Part shown: piece after piece, positions 8,513 through 16,349 of the stretch
How the letters are laid out: each line of letters starts with the position of its first letter
Numbering within the stretch: position 1 is the stretch's first letter
DNA from: Vreelandella nigrificans
GTDB taxonomy: Bacteria > Pseudomonadota > Gammaproteobacteria > Pseudomonadales > Halomonadaceae
NCBI RefSeq assembly: GCF_002374315.1
Contig: NZ_NWUX01000001.1
Location: 496,001-560,000, forward strand
DNA length: 64,000 nt
Direction of reading: 5' to 3'
The notes under the pieces: model-generated
The model's input: the letters and a program-made list of their open reading frames with translations, nothing else
The model's database searches: none
What the model was told of the DNA's origin: nothing
Position numbers and translations under genes: made by a program

Positions 8513-10408
8513 ATGTCCGATTCTGCTCCCGACATTATCTTTCATAATGGCCAGATCACGACGCTTGATAGGGCGAACCCTAATGCCACTGCCGTTGCGA
8601 TCAAAAATGGCAGGTTTCTGGCCGTCGGCTTGGATCAGGAGATCATGGCCTTGGCCAGCGCAGGCACTCAGGTCGTTAATCTTCAGCGGCGTAGCGTGCT
8701 GCCTGGTCTGTTCGACAACCATACCCATGTGGTGCGCGGCGGTTTGAACTACAACCTCGAGCTGCGCTGGGACGGCGTACGCTCGCTGGCCGACGCAATG
8801 GATATGCTCAAGCGCCAAGTGGCCATTACTCCCGCACCGCAATGGGTGCGCGTGATTGGCGGTTTTACCGAGCATCAGTTCGTGGAAAAACGCCTGCCGA
8901 CCCTTGCAGAAATCAATGCGATCGCCCCTGACACCCCCGTGTTCCTGATGCACTTGTATGACCGTGCTTTACTTAATGGTGCCGCCTTGCGTGCCGCTGG
9001 CTATACCAGGAATACACCCGAACCTCCTGGGGGGCAGATCACTCGCGATGCCAACGGCAACCCCACTGGCCTACTGCTGGCCACACCCAACGCGATGGTT
9101 CTCTACTCCACGCTTGCCAAGGGGCCGAAGCTCCCATTCGACTACCAGGTCAACTCCACTCGCCACTTTATGCGCGAGCTGAACCGTCTTGGCGTGACCG
9201 GCGTGATCGATGCAGGGGGTGGTTTTCAGAATTATCCCGATGATTATGCAGTGATTCAGAAGTTAGCTGACGAAGGGCAAATGACCATACGTTTGGCCTA
9301 CAATTTGTTTACCCAGAAGCCACAGGAGGAGAAAGAAGACTTCCTAAACTGGACTTCTAGCGTTACTTACAAACAGGGTGACGACTATTTTCGCCACAAT
9401 GGTGCTGGTGAAATGTTGGTTTTCTCGGCGGCTGACTTTGAGGATTTCCGCCAGCCGCGTCCAGATCTTCCACCTGAGATGGAGGGTGAACTGGAAGAAG
9501 TCGTGCGCATCCTGGCACAGAATAAGTGGCCCTGGCGTCTGCATGCCACCTACGACGAAACCATTACCCGTGCGCTGGATGTATTCGAGAAGGTTAATCA
9601 AGACATTCCTCTGGACGGTATCAATTGGTTCTTCGACCACGCTGAGACGATCTCCGACAAGTCCATTGACCGTATCGCGGCCCTGGGTGGCGGTATCGCC
9701 GTGCAGCACCGGATGGCCTACCAGGGCGAATATTTTGTCGAACGTTATGGAGCACGCACCGCTGAGGCGACCCCACCCGTCAAACGCATGCTCGAGAAGG
9801 GCGTTAACGTCTCCGCTGGGACCGATGCTACCCGCGTGGCCTCGTATAACCCCTGGGTATCGCTGTCGTGGATGATCACCGGCAAAACGGTCGGCGGTCT
9901 TGGCTTGTATCCGCGAGATAACCTGCTCGACCGTGAAACGGCGCTGCGAATGTGGACCGAGAAAGTGGCCTGGTTCTCCAACGAGGAGGGCAAGCGGGGC
10001 TGCATTAAGGTTGGCCAGTTCGCTGACTTTATCGTACCGAGCAGGGACTTCTTCAGCGTGGCTGAAGATGAGATCTCCTTCCTGACTTCCGACCTGACGG
10101 TCGTGGGTGGGCGAATTGTCTATGGTGATAATGATTTTGCGCCCCTGGACGACAACCCTCTGCCGCCTGCCATGCCGGACTGGTCGCCGACGCGCACCTT
10201 CAAAGGCTACGGTGCCTGGGGCGAGCCCGAAGGTGCAGGAAAAAACTCTTTGGCACCGCTAAATGCCCAAGCATTGGCTAGCTGTGGCTGTGCTAGCGCC
10301 TGTGGCCTACACGGCCATGATCACGCCCAGGCCTGGGCATCCAACGCGCCGACGTCGGATTTGAAAGGCTTCTTTGGGGCTCTCGGCTGCTCTTGCTGGG
10401 CCGTGTGA
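8513..10408 (+). CDS. YtcJ-type metal-dependent amidohydrolase with Cys/His-rich C-terminal tail
   Basis: Cytoplasmic amidohydrolase of 631 residues (Amidohydro_3 group). The N-terminal composite beta-sandwich starts 'PDIIFHNGQITTLDRANP'. The metal motif HxH is in 'LPGLFDNHTHVVRGG', further His ligands lie in 'RLHATYDET' and 'WFFDHAETIS', and the late Asp is in 'VSAGTDATRVAS'. The last ~45 residues contain 'CGCASACGLHGHDH' and end 'GALGCSCWAV', a Cys/His-rich tail that could bind an extra metal. The ATG follows AAAGGAG. The substrate is unknown; the family acts on formamides, amides and related N-acyl compounds. The MFS gene follows 61 bases after the stop. Confidence 0.9.
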   Translation: MSDSAPDIIFHNGQITTLDRANPNATAVAIKNGRFLAVGLDQEIMALASAGTQVVNLQRRSVLPGLFDNHTHVVRGGLNYNLELRWDGVRSLADAMDMLKRQVAITPAPQWVRVIGGFTEHQFVEKRLPTLAEINAIAPDTPVFLMHLYDRALLNGAALRAAGYTRNTPEPPGGQITRDANGNPTGLLLATPNAMVLYSTLAKGPKLPFDYQVNSTRHFMRELNRLGVTGVIDAGGGFQNYPDDYAVIQKLADEGQMTIRLAYNLFTQKPQEEKEDFLNWTSSVTYKQGDDYFRHNGAGEMLVFSAADFEDFRQPRPDLPPEMEGELEEVVRILAQNKWPWRLHATYDETITRALDVFEKVNQDIPLDGINWFFDHAETISDKSIDRIAALGGGIAVQHRMAYQGEYFVERYGARTAEATPPVKRMLEKGVNVSAGTDATRVASYNPWVSLSWMITGKTVGGLGLYPRDNLLDRETALRMWTEKVAWFSNEEGKRGCIKVGQFADFIVPSRDFFSVAEDEISFLTSDLTVVGGRIVYGDNDFAPLDDNPLPPAMPDWSPTRTFKGYGAWGEPEGAGKNSLAPLNAQALASCGCASACGLHGHDHAQAWASNAPTSDLKGFFGALGCSCWAV

Positions 10409-10469
10409 AAGGGAAATACCTCATGCATCGATTGGAACAAAGACTACATGGCTTGCAGGGACGAAAGAC

Positions 10470-12092
10470 ATGAATAAGACTCCTTCCACGCCTCTTTCCG
10501 TAACGCCGGACAGCGCGTTTGCGCCTTTGCGGCATAGGCTATTTGCCGTCATCTGGGCGGCCACCATCATCGGCAGCATTGGTAGTTTCGTGCGCGATGT
10601 TACCAGTGCCTGGCTGGTGACTGATTTATCCTCCTCTCCTGCAGCTGTCGCTATGGTGCAGGCTGCCGCGACTCTGCCGGTTTTTCTCCTGGCGATCCCC
10701 GCAGGCGTGCTGTCCGATATGCTCGACCGGCGTAAATTGCTGATCTGCGTCCAGCTGCTACTTGCCAGTGTTAGCGTTTGCCTCGTCATTCTATCGCTTA
10801 TCGATCAGCATTCTGTGGCATCACTGATAATGCTAACGTTTATAGGGGGCATAGGCGTTGCCCTGATGGGGCCAACTTGGCAGGCTATCGTCCCTGAGCT
10901 GGTCGACAAGAAAGACTTCAAGAACGCAGTGGGGCTTAACTCGCTGGGGATCAACATTGCCCGTGCCGTAGGTCCCGCTTTGGGCGGGCTGTTGCTGGCC
11001 AGCATGGGGGCTGCGTTCACCTATGGAGTAGATGTTCTAAGCTATGCATTTGTCATTGCTGCACTGTTGTGGTGGAAACGGCCAGCAACGCACCGGGATG
11101 CCTTGTCTGAACGTTTTCCCGGCGCTTTCCGTGCCGGGCTCCGTTACGCCCGCGCCAGCCGCGAACTGCATGTTGTCCTACTACGCGCTTTTCTCTTTTT
11201 TGCTATGGCCAGCTCAGTCTGGGCATTGTTGCCATTGGTGGCGCGTCAGCTACTGAACGGTGGCCCTGGCTTCTATGGCGTTTTACTTGGGGCAGTTGGC
11301 GTGGGCGCAATCGCAGGGGCGGTTGTTATGCCTCGCCTGCGTGTTTACCTTAGCGCTGATGGCTTACTTCTCACATCAGCGTTGGTCACGTCGGCTGTCA
11401 TGGTGGTGCTATCCCTTGCGCCGCCCAAATGGCTTGCAGTCTCCTCTCTGTTAATTCTTGGTGCCGCTTGGATTACTGCGTTGACGACGCTCAATGGCGT
11501 AGCGCAAGCCATTCTTCCCAACTGGGTGCGTGGCCGCTCTCTAGCGGTATATCTGACGGTGTTTAACGGTGCCCTGGCCGCAGGCAGTTTGGCATGGGGG
11601 GTAGTCGCTCAAGGGATTGGCGTACCGTTGGCGTTACTATCTGGCGCGGTCGGGCTAGCAGCGATTGGGTGTATTGCACATCGTATCAAGTTGCCCAAAG
11701 GCGAATCAGACTTAATGCCGTCAAATCATTGGCCCGAGCCACTTACAGCCACTCCCGTCGAGTATGACCGAGGACCGGTACTTATCCAGATAGAGTACCG
11801 CGTATCGCTAGCGGACCGTTCCGCCTTTCTGAAAATAATGGCTAGGCTCTCAGCTGAAAGACGGCGTGATGGCGCCTATGCGTGGGGCATTACTGAAGAT
11901 TCCGCCGATCCCACCTTGATGCTGGAGTGGTTCCAGGTTGAATCCTGGGCTGAGCATCTACGTCAGCATAAGCGCGTTTCTAAATCAGCCGCCGATATCC
12001 AAGAGGAAGTACTGCGTTTCCACCAAGGGGAGGAAGGTCCGGTGGTGCGCCATTTTTTGACGTTCAATCATCCGCATGAAGGTCGACCGTAA
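10470..12092 (+). CDS. MFS_3 family transporter with C-terminal soluble ABM-like domain
   Basis: Major-facilitator protein of 540 residues. About 12 transmembrane segments lie in residues 20-410, with the loop motif 'GVLSDMLDRRKLLI' after TM2 and 'GPTWQAIVPELV' around TM4-5. This matches the MFS_3 (enterobactin-exporter-like) family. The last ~110 residues are soluble ('VLIQIEYRVSLADRSAFLK', 'TLMLEWFQVESWAEHLRQH') and look like a ferredoxin-fold, antibiotic-monooxygenase-like appendage, which is common in this family. I chose the ATG at 10470 after AGGGACGA. The upstream frame from 10374 overlaps the amidohydrolase gene and is not needed. It probably exports a small molecule. Confidence 0.88.
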   Translation: MNKTPSTPLSVTPDSAFAPLRHRLFAVIWAATIIGSIGSFVRDVTSAWLVTDLSSSPAAVAMVQAAATLPVFLLAIPAGVLSDMLDRRKLLICVQLLLASVSVCLVILSLIDQHSVASLIMLTFIGGIGVALMGPTWQAIVPELVDKKDFKNAVGLNSLGINIARAVGPALGGLLLASMGAAFTYGVDVLSYAFVIAALLWWKRPATHRDALSERFPGAFRAGLRYARASRELHVVLLRAFLFFAMASSVWALLPLVARQLLNGGPGFYGVLLGAVGVGAIAGAVVMPRLRVYLSADGLLLTSALVTSAVMVVLSLAPPKWLAVSSLLILGAAWITALTTLNGVAQAILPNWVRGRSLAVYLTVFNGALAAGSLAWGVVAQGIGVPLALLSGAVGLAAIGCIAHRIKLPKGESDLMPSNHWPEPLTATPVEYDRGPVLIQIEYRVSLADRSAFLKIMARLSAERRRDGAYAWGITEDSADPTLMLEWFQVESWAEHLRQHKRVSKSAADIQEEVLRFHQGEEGPVVRHFLTFNHPHEGRP

Positions 12093-12102
12093 GATTTTAT
12101 TT

Positions 12103-12153
12103 GAAAGGCTAAGCACTTCGAAAGACCAAGCACTTCGAAAGACTAAGCACTTT
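12103..12153 (+). repeat. three tandem 17-base repeats
   Basis: Units GAAAGGCTAAGCACTTC, GAAAGACCAAGCACTTC and GAAAGACTAAGCACTTT follow one another without gaps just after the MFS stop codon and before the acetyltransferase. They differ at only one to three positions. They may be replication slippage or a small regulatory repeat; no hairpin with a T-run is formed. Confidence 0.8.
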
Positions 12154-12202
12154 AGAGACAAATGCTGAGCTGTTGACCTGGTAATACAACAAGGAGAATG
12201 TG

Positions 12203-12505
12203 ATGACTGATGTATCTAAAGCCTCATTTACCATTGAGCATGAATCTAACGATACCAAAGGGCGCTATGTCGTTGAACTCAATGGGGGCAAAGCAGAGAT
12301 GACCTATTCGAAAGCGGGTGATTCGATGATCATCATTGATAGCACCGAAGTGCCTGATGTCATGCGCGGACAAAAAGTGGGTTTTGCGTTAGTCGCAAAA
12401 GCGGTGGAAGACGTTCGCTTATCGGGTAAGAAAATCATGCCGTTATGCCCATTTGCAAAGGCACAGTTTGCGCGCCACTCAGAGTGGCACGATGTGCTTC
12501 TGTAA
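12203..12505 (+). CDS. small GNAT-type N-acetyltransferase (YidJ/Acetyltransf_CG-like)
   Basis: Compact protein of 100 residues. Features include the beta-strand pair 'GRYVVELNGGKAEMTYSKAG', the acetyl-CoA-loop-like 'GQKVGFALVAKAVEDVR' and the characteristic ending 'KIMPLCPFAKAQFARHSEW'. This matches the minimal GCN5-related acetyltransferase family that modifies an unknown small substrate. AAGGAG at 12191 is 6 bases before the ATG at 12203, which therefore beats the in-frame GTG at 12200. The pirin gene starts 44 bases downstream, so the two are likely co-transcribed. Confidence 0.88.
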   Translation: MTDVSKASFTIEHESNDTKGRYVVELNGGKAEMTYSKAGDSMIIIDSTEVPDVMRGQKVGFALVAKAVEDVRLSGKKIMPLCPFAKAQFARHSEWHDVLL

Positions 12506-12549
12506 AGTGCGTACTCTATTTTCCTAACTCTCACTTCTGGAGAAAACCT

Positions 12550-13497
12550 ATGAGCTGGATGCCTAATTTAGAGCCACAATGCCCATCCGCCGGCAGTTTG
12601 AATGATATAGAGACACTGATTGTTCCACGCGCTCGGGATTTGGGTGGTTTTGAAGTGCGCCGTGCACTGCCTGCCCCGAAGCGGCAGATGGTGGGGCCAT
12701 TCATTTTTTTTGATCAGATGGGACCCGTTGAATTTCTTAAGGACGAAGGCATAGATGTTCGCCCACATCCTCATATTGGGCTTGCCACGGTTACGTATCT
12801 ATATCAGGGGGAGTTCCAGCACCGCGATAGCCTGGGTACCAACCAAATGATTCACCCTGGCGCGGTTAATTGGATGGTAGCGGGCAATGGAGTCACCCAT
12901 TCGGAGCGTACCAGTGCTACCACTCGTCAGAACAAGCACTCGGTGTTGGGAATACAGACGTGGGTAGCGCTCCCTGAAGCCTATGAAGACCAGCCTGCCA
13001 GCTTCGAGCATCATGCCGAAGAGACTCTGCCAGTACTGAAAGGAGAGGGCAAGGAAGTGCGTTTGATCCTGGGCACGGCCTGGGGAGAGCGGGCCCCGGT
13101 AAAGACCTTCTCTGAAATGTTTTATGCGGATGCAATACTGCAGCCAGGGGCAAAGCTACCCTTGCCGGATAATCATGAGGATCGTGGCATTTATGTCATG
13201 TCCGGTAGCGTCATCATTGCAGGCGAGACCTTCGAGGCCGGCCGCATGATGGTGTTCCGGCCAGGTGACCCGATCACGGTGGTGGCGGGTGAAACCGGCA
13301 CTCGGCTGATGCTACTGGGCGGTGAAACACTGAATGGGCCCCGTTATATATCTTGGAATTTCGTTTCTTCTTCGCAGGAAAAGTTGGAGGCCGCCAAGCA
13401 GGCATGGGTAGAGGGCGATTTTGAACACGGCCGCTTTCGCCTTCCACCAGGAGATGATTCTGAGTTCATTCCTTTTCCTGGGCAATCTGGTAAATAA
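12550..13497 (+). CDS. pirin-family protein (double cupin)
   Basis: Pirin of 315 residues. The N-terminal cupin has the metal-binding set 'RPHPHIGLATVTYLYQGEF' with His ligands and a later Glu/His in 'GVTHSERTS'. The C-terminal cupin contains 'DNHEDRGIYVMSGSV'. Bacterial pirins bind Fe or Ni; some have quercetinase activity and others regulate pyruvate metabolism. The role here is unproven. The ATG at 12550 follows TGGAGA; the reading frame extends upstream into the acetyltransferase gene without supporting signals. Confidence 0.92.
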   Translation: MSWMPNLEPQCPSAGSLNDIETLIVPRARDLGGFEVRRALPAPKRQMVGPFIFFDQMGPVEFLKDEGIDVRPHPHIGLATVTYLYQGEFQHRDSLGTNQMIHPGAVNWMVAGNGVTHSERTSATTRQNKHSVLGIQTWVALPEAYEDQPASFEHHAEETLPVLKGEGKEVRLILGTAWGERAPVKTFSEMFYADAILQPGAKLPLPDNHEDRGIYVMSGSVIIAGETFEAGRMMVFRPGDPITVVAGETGTRLMLLGGETLNGPRYISWNFVSSSQEKLEAAKQAWVEGDFEHGRFRLPPGDDSEFIPFPGQSGK

Positions 13498-13506
13498 TGC
13501 CCCAAA

Positions 13507-13531
13507 AGCTGGCTGTCTGAGGCAGTCAGCT
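13507..13531 (+). terminator. probable terminator after pirin
   Basis: AGCTGGCTG, 7-base loop, CAGTCAGCT, forming a 9-bp stem with one G-T pair. It is followed by a short pyrimidine-rich stretch rather than a clean T-run, so termination is plausible but weak. Confidence 0.4.
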
Positions 13532-13711
13532 TACTCTTCAATTACTCAATCAGTTACGATTGGTAGAGCACTTTATCCTCTTTTTTATATTTGTACCTCA
13601 CTGGCTTGAACCGCGTAAGGGCCACAAATATACCTATATACCAGCTGCCTTGGCTCCTGGCGGATGAGGAAAATGTTGCAAGTAACTCCTAGCCTTGACT
13701 CTGGAGCTGTC

Positions 13712-14623
13712 ATGGATAGATTTGAAGAGATGCGTGTGTTCGCGTCAGTAGCTCAGCTAGAAAGCTTTTCGGTCGCTGCCCGGCAGCTTGAGTTGTCACC
13801 TCCTCAGGTTACTCGGGCGGTGGCAGCGCTTGAATCGCGTTTGGGCGTTGCCTTATTACAACGCACCACACGGCAAGTGCGCGTAACAGAAGCTGGACGT
13901 CGTTATCTTGAGGATGTTCAACAGGTGCTTGCACAGCTTTCAGAGGCTGAGGCTGCCGCAACCGGTAGTTATCTCACTCCACGCGGTCTTTTGCACGTAA
14001 CCGCGCCGGTGCTGTTTGGCGAGTACTTCGTTACCCCGCAGATCGTTGATTACCTGGATCAGTACCCTGATGTACAGGTTCGCGCCGAACTGATTGATCG
14101 GCCGGTTAACCTTCAGGAGGAAGGCATCGATGTGGCGGTGCGTATTGGGCATGTGCCTGAGGATTGCCAGCACTTAATCGTGCCCGTCGGCGAAGTGCGG
14201 CAGGTGGTCTGCGCTGGCCCCGAATGGTTAGCACAGCACGGCGAGCCACAGCACCCGCATGAGTTGGAAGGGCTGCCCACGGTGGTGGCTGAAGGCAGCA
14301 ATTTTGGCAACCATTGGTGGTTTGAGGATAAGGGCAAACGCATAGAGGTTACGCCATCGCCTCGGCTGCGCATCAGCGCGATTCACGCGGCGTTAACGGC
14401 GGTCGAGGCGGGCGCTGGGCTCACTCGGTTGTTGTCTTACCAAATAGCTGCCAGCGAAGCGGAAGGTAGAGTGCGACGCGTTCTAACGCGCTTTGAACCA
14501 CCGGCCATCCCCATTAATATTTGGGTGACGGCGGGCCGTGGGCGTGCCGCCAGTGTACGTACCTTCGTTGATTTGCTTGCCGAGCGGCTACGTGCCGACC
14601 CGGCACTCGGCTATCGTGCCTAA
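13712..14623 (+). CDS. LysR-family transcriptional regulator
   Basis: Regulator of 303 residues. The N-terminal winged HTH reads 'MRVFASVAQLESFSVAARQL' then 'SPPQVTRAVAALESRLGVAL'. The effector-binding domain contains the typical 'GIDVAVRIGHVPED' and 'AVEAGAGLTRLLSYQIAASE'. It belongs to the CrgA/DsdC-like large LysR group. I start at the ATG at 13712 ('MDRFEEMRVF'), which has a TGGAG site; the 16 extra upstream residues are not family-like. The second LysR begins 2 bases after its stop. The target could be the pirin operon or the downstream GST and fusion reductase. Confidence 0.92.
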   Translation: MDRFEEMRVFASVAQLESFSVAARQLELSPPQVTRAVAALESRLGVALLQRTTRQVRVTEAGRRYLEDVQQVLAQLSEAEAAATGSYLTPRGLLHVTAPVLFGEYFVTPQIVDYLDQYPDVQVRAELIDRPVNLQEEGIDVAVRIGHVPEDCQHLIVPVGEVRQVVCAGPEWLAQHGEPQHPHELEGLPTVVAEGSNFGNHWWFEDKGKRIEVTPSPRLRISAIHAALTAVEAGAGLTRLLSYQIAASEAEGRVRRVLTRFEPPAIPINIWVTAGRGRAASVRTFVDLLAERLRADPALGYRA

Positions 14624-14625
14624 CC

Positions 14626-15534
14626 ATGGCGCTCTCTCCAGAATCACCGCTGCGTTTTGAGGCCTTGATGGCACTGTCTGCCGTTGCCCAGCACGGCAGT
14701 GTGCAAGCCGCAACTGAAGCGAGTAGCTTCTCGGCAGCTAAACTCCATCACCTGCTTCGGGCGCAGGAGCAGAGCCTGGGTGTCGCTTTAGTCACTAGCT
14801 CAACTAAAGGTAGTTCATTGACGCCAGCGGGCGAGCGATTGAACGCACATGCCGGCGCGCTTATTCACGCCGTGGCCGACGCTGAAACCAACGCCCGCCA
14901 GGAGCACCTTGAACTCAGCGGCACGCTACGTTTGCAGGCGCCCCTGGCGTTAATGAAGCCGCTATTATTGCCGTTGGTGCTGAGGGTGCAAGCGGCGCAT
15001 CCGGCGTTAAAGGTCTGCCTGCAAGCTGATGAATATCCCCATCTGGTAGACGCAGCGGCTCCAGCCCACATCCACCTAATGACGGGATCCCTTCCTGAAA
15101 CGGTGTACGCCAGATCCCTTGGCGACTTACGCACTGGCCTGTTTGCCAGCTCCCGTTATCTGAACAAAGCAGGGCGGCCTGATAGCCTGCAAAGTTTGGC
15201 CCGCCACGCGCTCATTCACTGCCCAGAAGCGGGGCAGGCACCGGTTTGGCGGTTGGCCGAAGGCCAATCCCTTCGCTTTCAGCCCAGGTTGAGTATTAGC
15301 ACAAGTGCCGCGGCGTTGCGGGCAGCCATTGAGGGCTCGGGCATCGTGCGCTGCTACCAATTAGAGGCACGTCGCGCTTGCGCACAGGGTCTGCTTGAGC
15401 CTGTCCTCGAACCTCTTTGGCCAGCAACGGATTCTCTGGCGTTAACCTACGCTCTCGGTCTTCGGGCGCCCGCCAGCGTTATGGCTTTTTTGGAGCTAGC
15501 GACCCCCTGGTTGCGGGGACAGTTGGCAGGTTGA
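14626..15534 (+). CDS. LysR-like regulator with atypical HTH, tandem with the first
   Basis: LysR-type protein of 302 residues immediately downstream of another LysR gene and probably translationally coupled, as it lacks a clear ribosome-binding site. The N-terminal region ('ALMALSAVAQHGSVQAATEA', 'LGVALVTSSTKGSSLTPAGE') is aligned with, but weaker than, a canonical LysR HTH. In particular the recognition helix 'FSAAKLHHLLRAQEQ' is unusual. The effector domain is recognisable ('LSGTLRLQAPLALMKPLLLP'). It may be a diverged duplicate or a partner forming mixed oligomers; this is inference. Confidence 0.8.
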   Translation: MALSPESPLRFEALMALSAVAQHGSVQAATEASSFSAAKLHHLLRAQEQSLGVALVTSSTKGSSLTPAGERLNAHAGALIHAVADAETNARQEHLELSGTLRLQAPLALMKPLLLPLVLRVQAAHPALKVCLQADEYPHLVDAAAPAHIHLMTGSLPETVYARSLGDLRTGLFASSRYLNKAGRPDSLQSLARHALIHCPEAGQAPVWRLAEGQSLRFQPRLSISTSAAALRAAIEGSGIVRCYQLEARRACAQGLLEPVLEPLWPATDSLALTYALGLRAPASVMAFLELATPWLRGQLAG

Positions 15535-15668
15535 TTATTTCATTTCACGCAATTTTCTATTGATTAAAATCGTTATTCTTACCGTTCCTGTTTTAGCTCA
15601 GGATAGCTGATGTCGCTTCATTAACTGAGGCCCACCTGTTCTTGAAGATGCTAACTAAGGAGCCAATC

Positions 15669-16292
15669 ATGTCCAACGCTATTAAGGTCTATCGTCACGC
15701 ACTTTCCGGCCACTGTCATCGCATCGAGTTAATGCTCTCGCTGCTCGGTTTGCCCGCCACCTTTATCGATGTCGATCTCGCTGCAGGCGAGCATAAGGCA
15801 CCGCCTTTCTTAAATCTGAACGCCTTCGCTCAGGTGCCGGTTCTCGATGACCAAGGCGTCATTCTGTCGGATTCCAATGCTATTTTGGTCTATCTCGAAC
15901 GTCGCTATGGTTCTGGCCACTGGCTGCCGAATGACCCGTTGAAACAAGCCCAGGTGCAGCGCTGGTTATCCGTGGCGGCTGGGCCGTTGGCGAATTCGGC
16001 CATGAAGGCTCGATTGGTCACAGTCTTTAATGCACCTTTCGATCCTGAACCGCTAATTGCCGATGCGCATGAGCTATTCACAATTATGGATGCTCATTTG
16101 GCACATCAGCCTTTTCTGGCAGGCGATCAAGCCACCCTGGCTGAGGTTTCGCTCTACAGCTACATCGCTCACGCCCCCGAAGGAAATGTGTCGCTGGAAC
16201 CATACCCGCATATTCGCGACTGGTTGCAACGCATCGAAGCGCTGGAAGGCTTTGTGCCAATGGGGGTGACAAAGGTAGGTCTAGTAAGCTGA
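15669..16292 (+). CDS. glutathione S-transferase family protein
   Basis: GST of 207 residues. The N-terminal thioredoxin-like domain has 'VYRHALSGHCHRIELMLSLL', with Ser/His near the usual catalytic Ser, then 'FAQVPVLDDQGVILSDSNAI' containing the cis-Pro and the Ser that binds the gamma-glutamyl group. The alpha-helical C-terminal domain contains 'FLAGDQATLAEVSLYSYIAH', with its N-capping box. The ATG at 15669 follows AAGGAG. It lies 58 bases before the fusion reductase, and the pair suggests detoxification of electrophiles. Confidence 0.93.
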   Translation: MSNAIKVYRHALSGHCHRIELMLSLLGLPATFIDVDLAAGEHKAPPFLNLNAFAQVPVLDDQGVILSDSNAILVYLERRYGSGHWLPNDPLKQAQVQRWLSVAAGPLANSAMKARLVTVFNAPFDPEPLIADAHELFTIMDAHLAHQPFLAGDQATLAEVSLYSYIAHAPEGNVSLEPYPHIRDWLQRIEALEGFVPMGVTKVGLVS

Positions 16293-16349
16293 GATAACTG
16301 ATACAGCGTCTCAAGTCGGCACGGGCGATCGGCCCGTCAGGAGTCGAGA

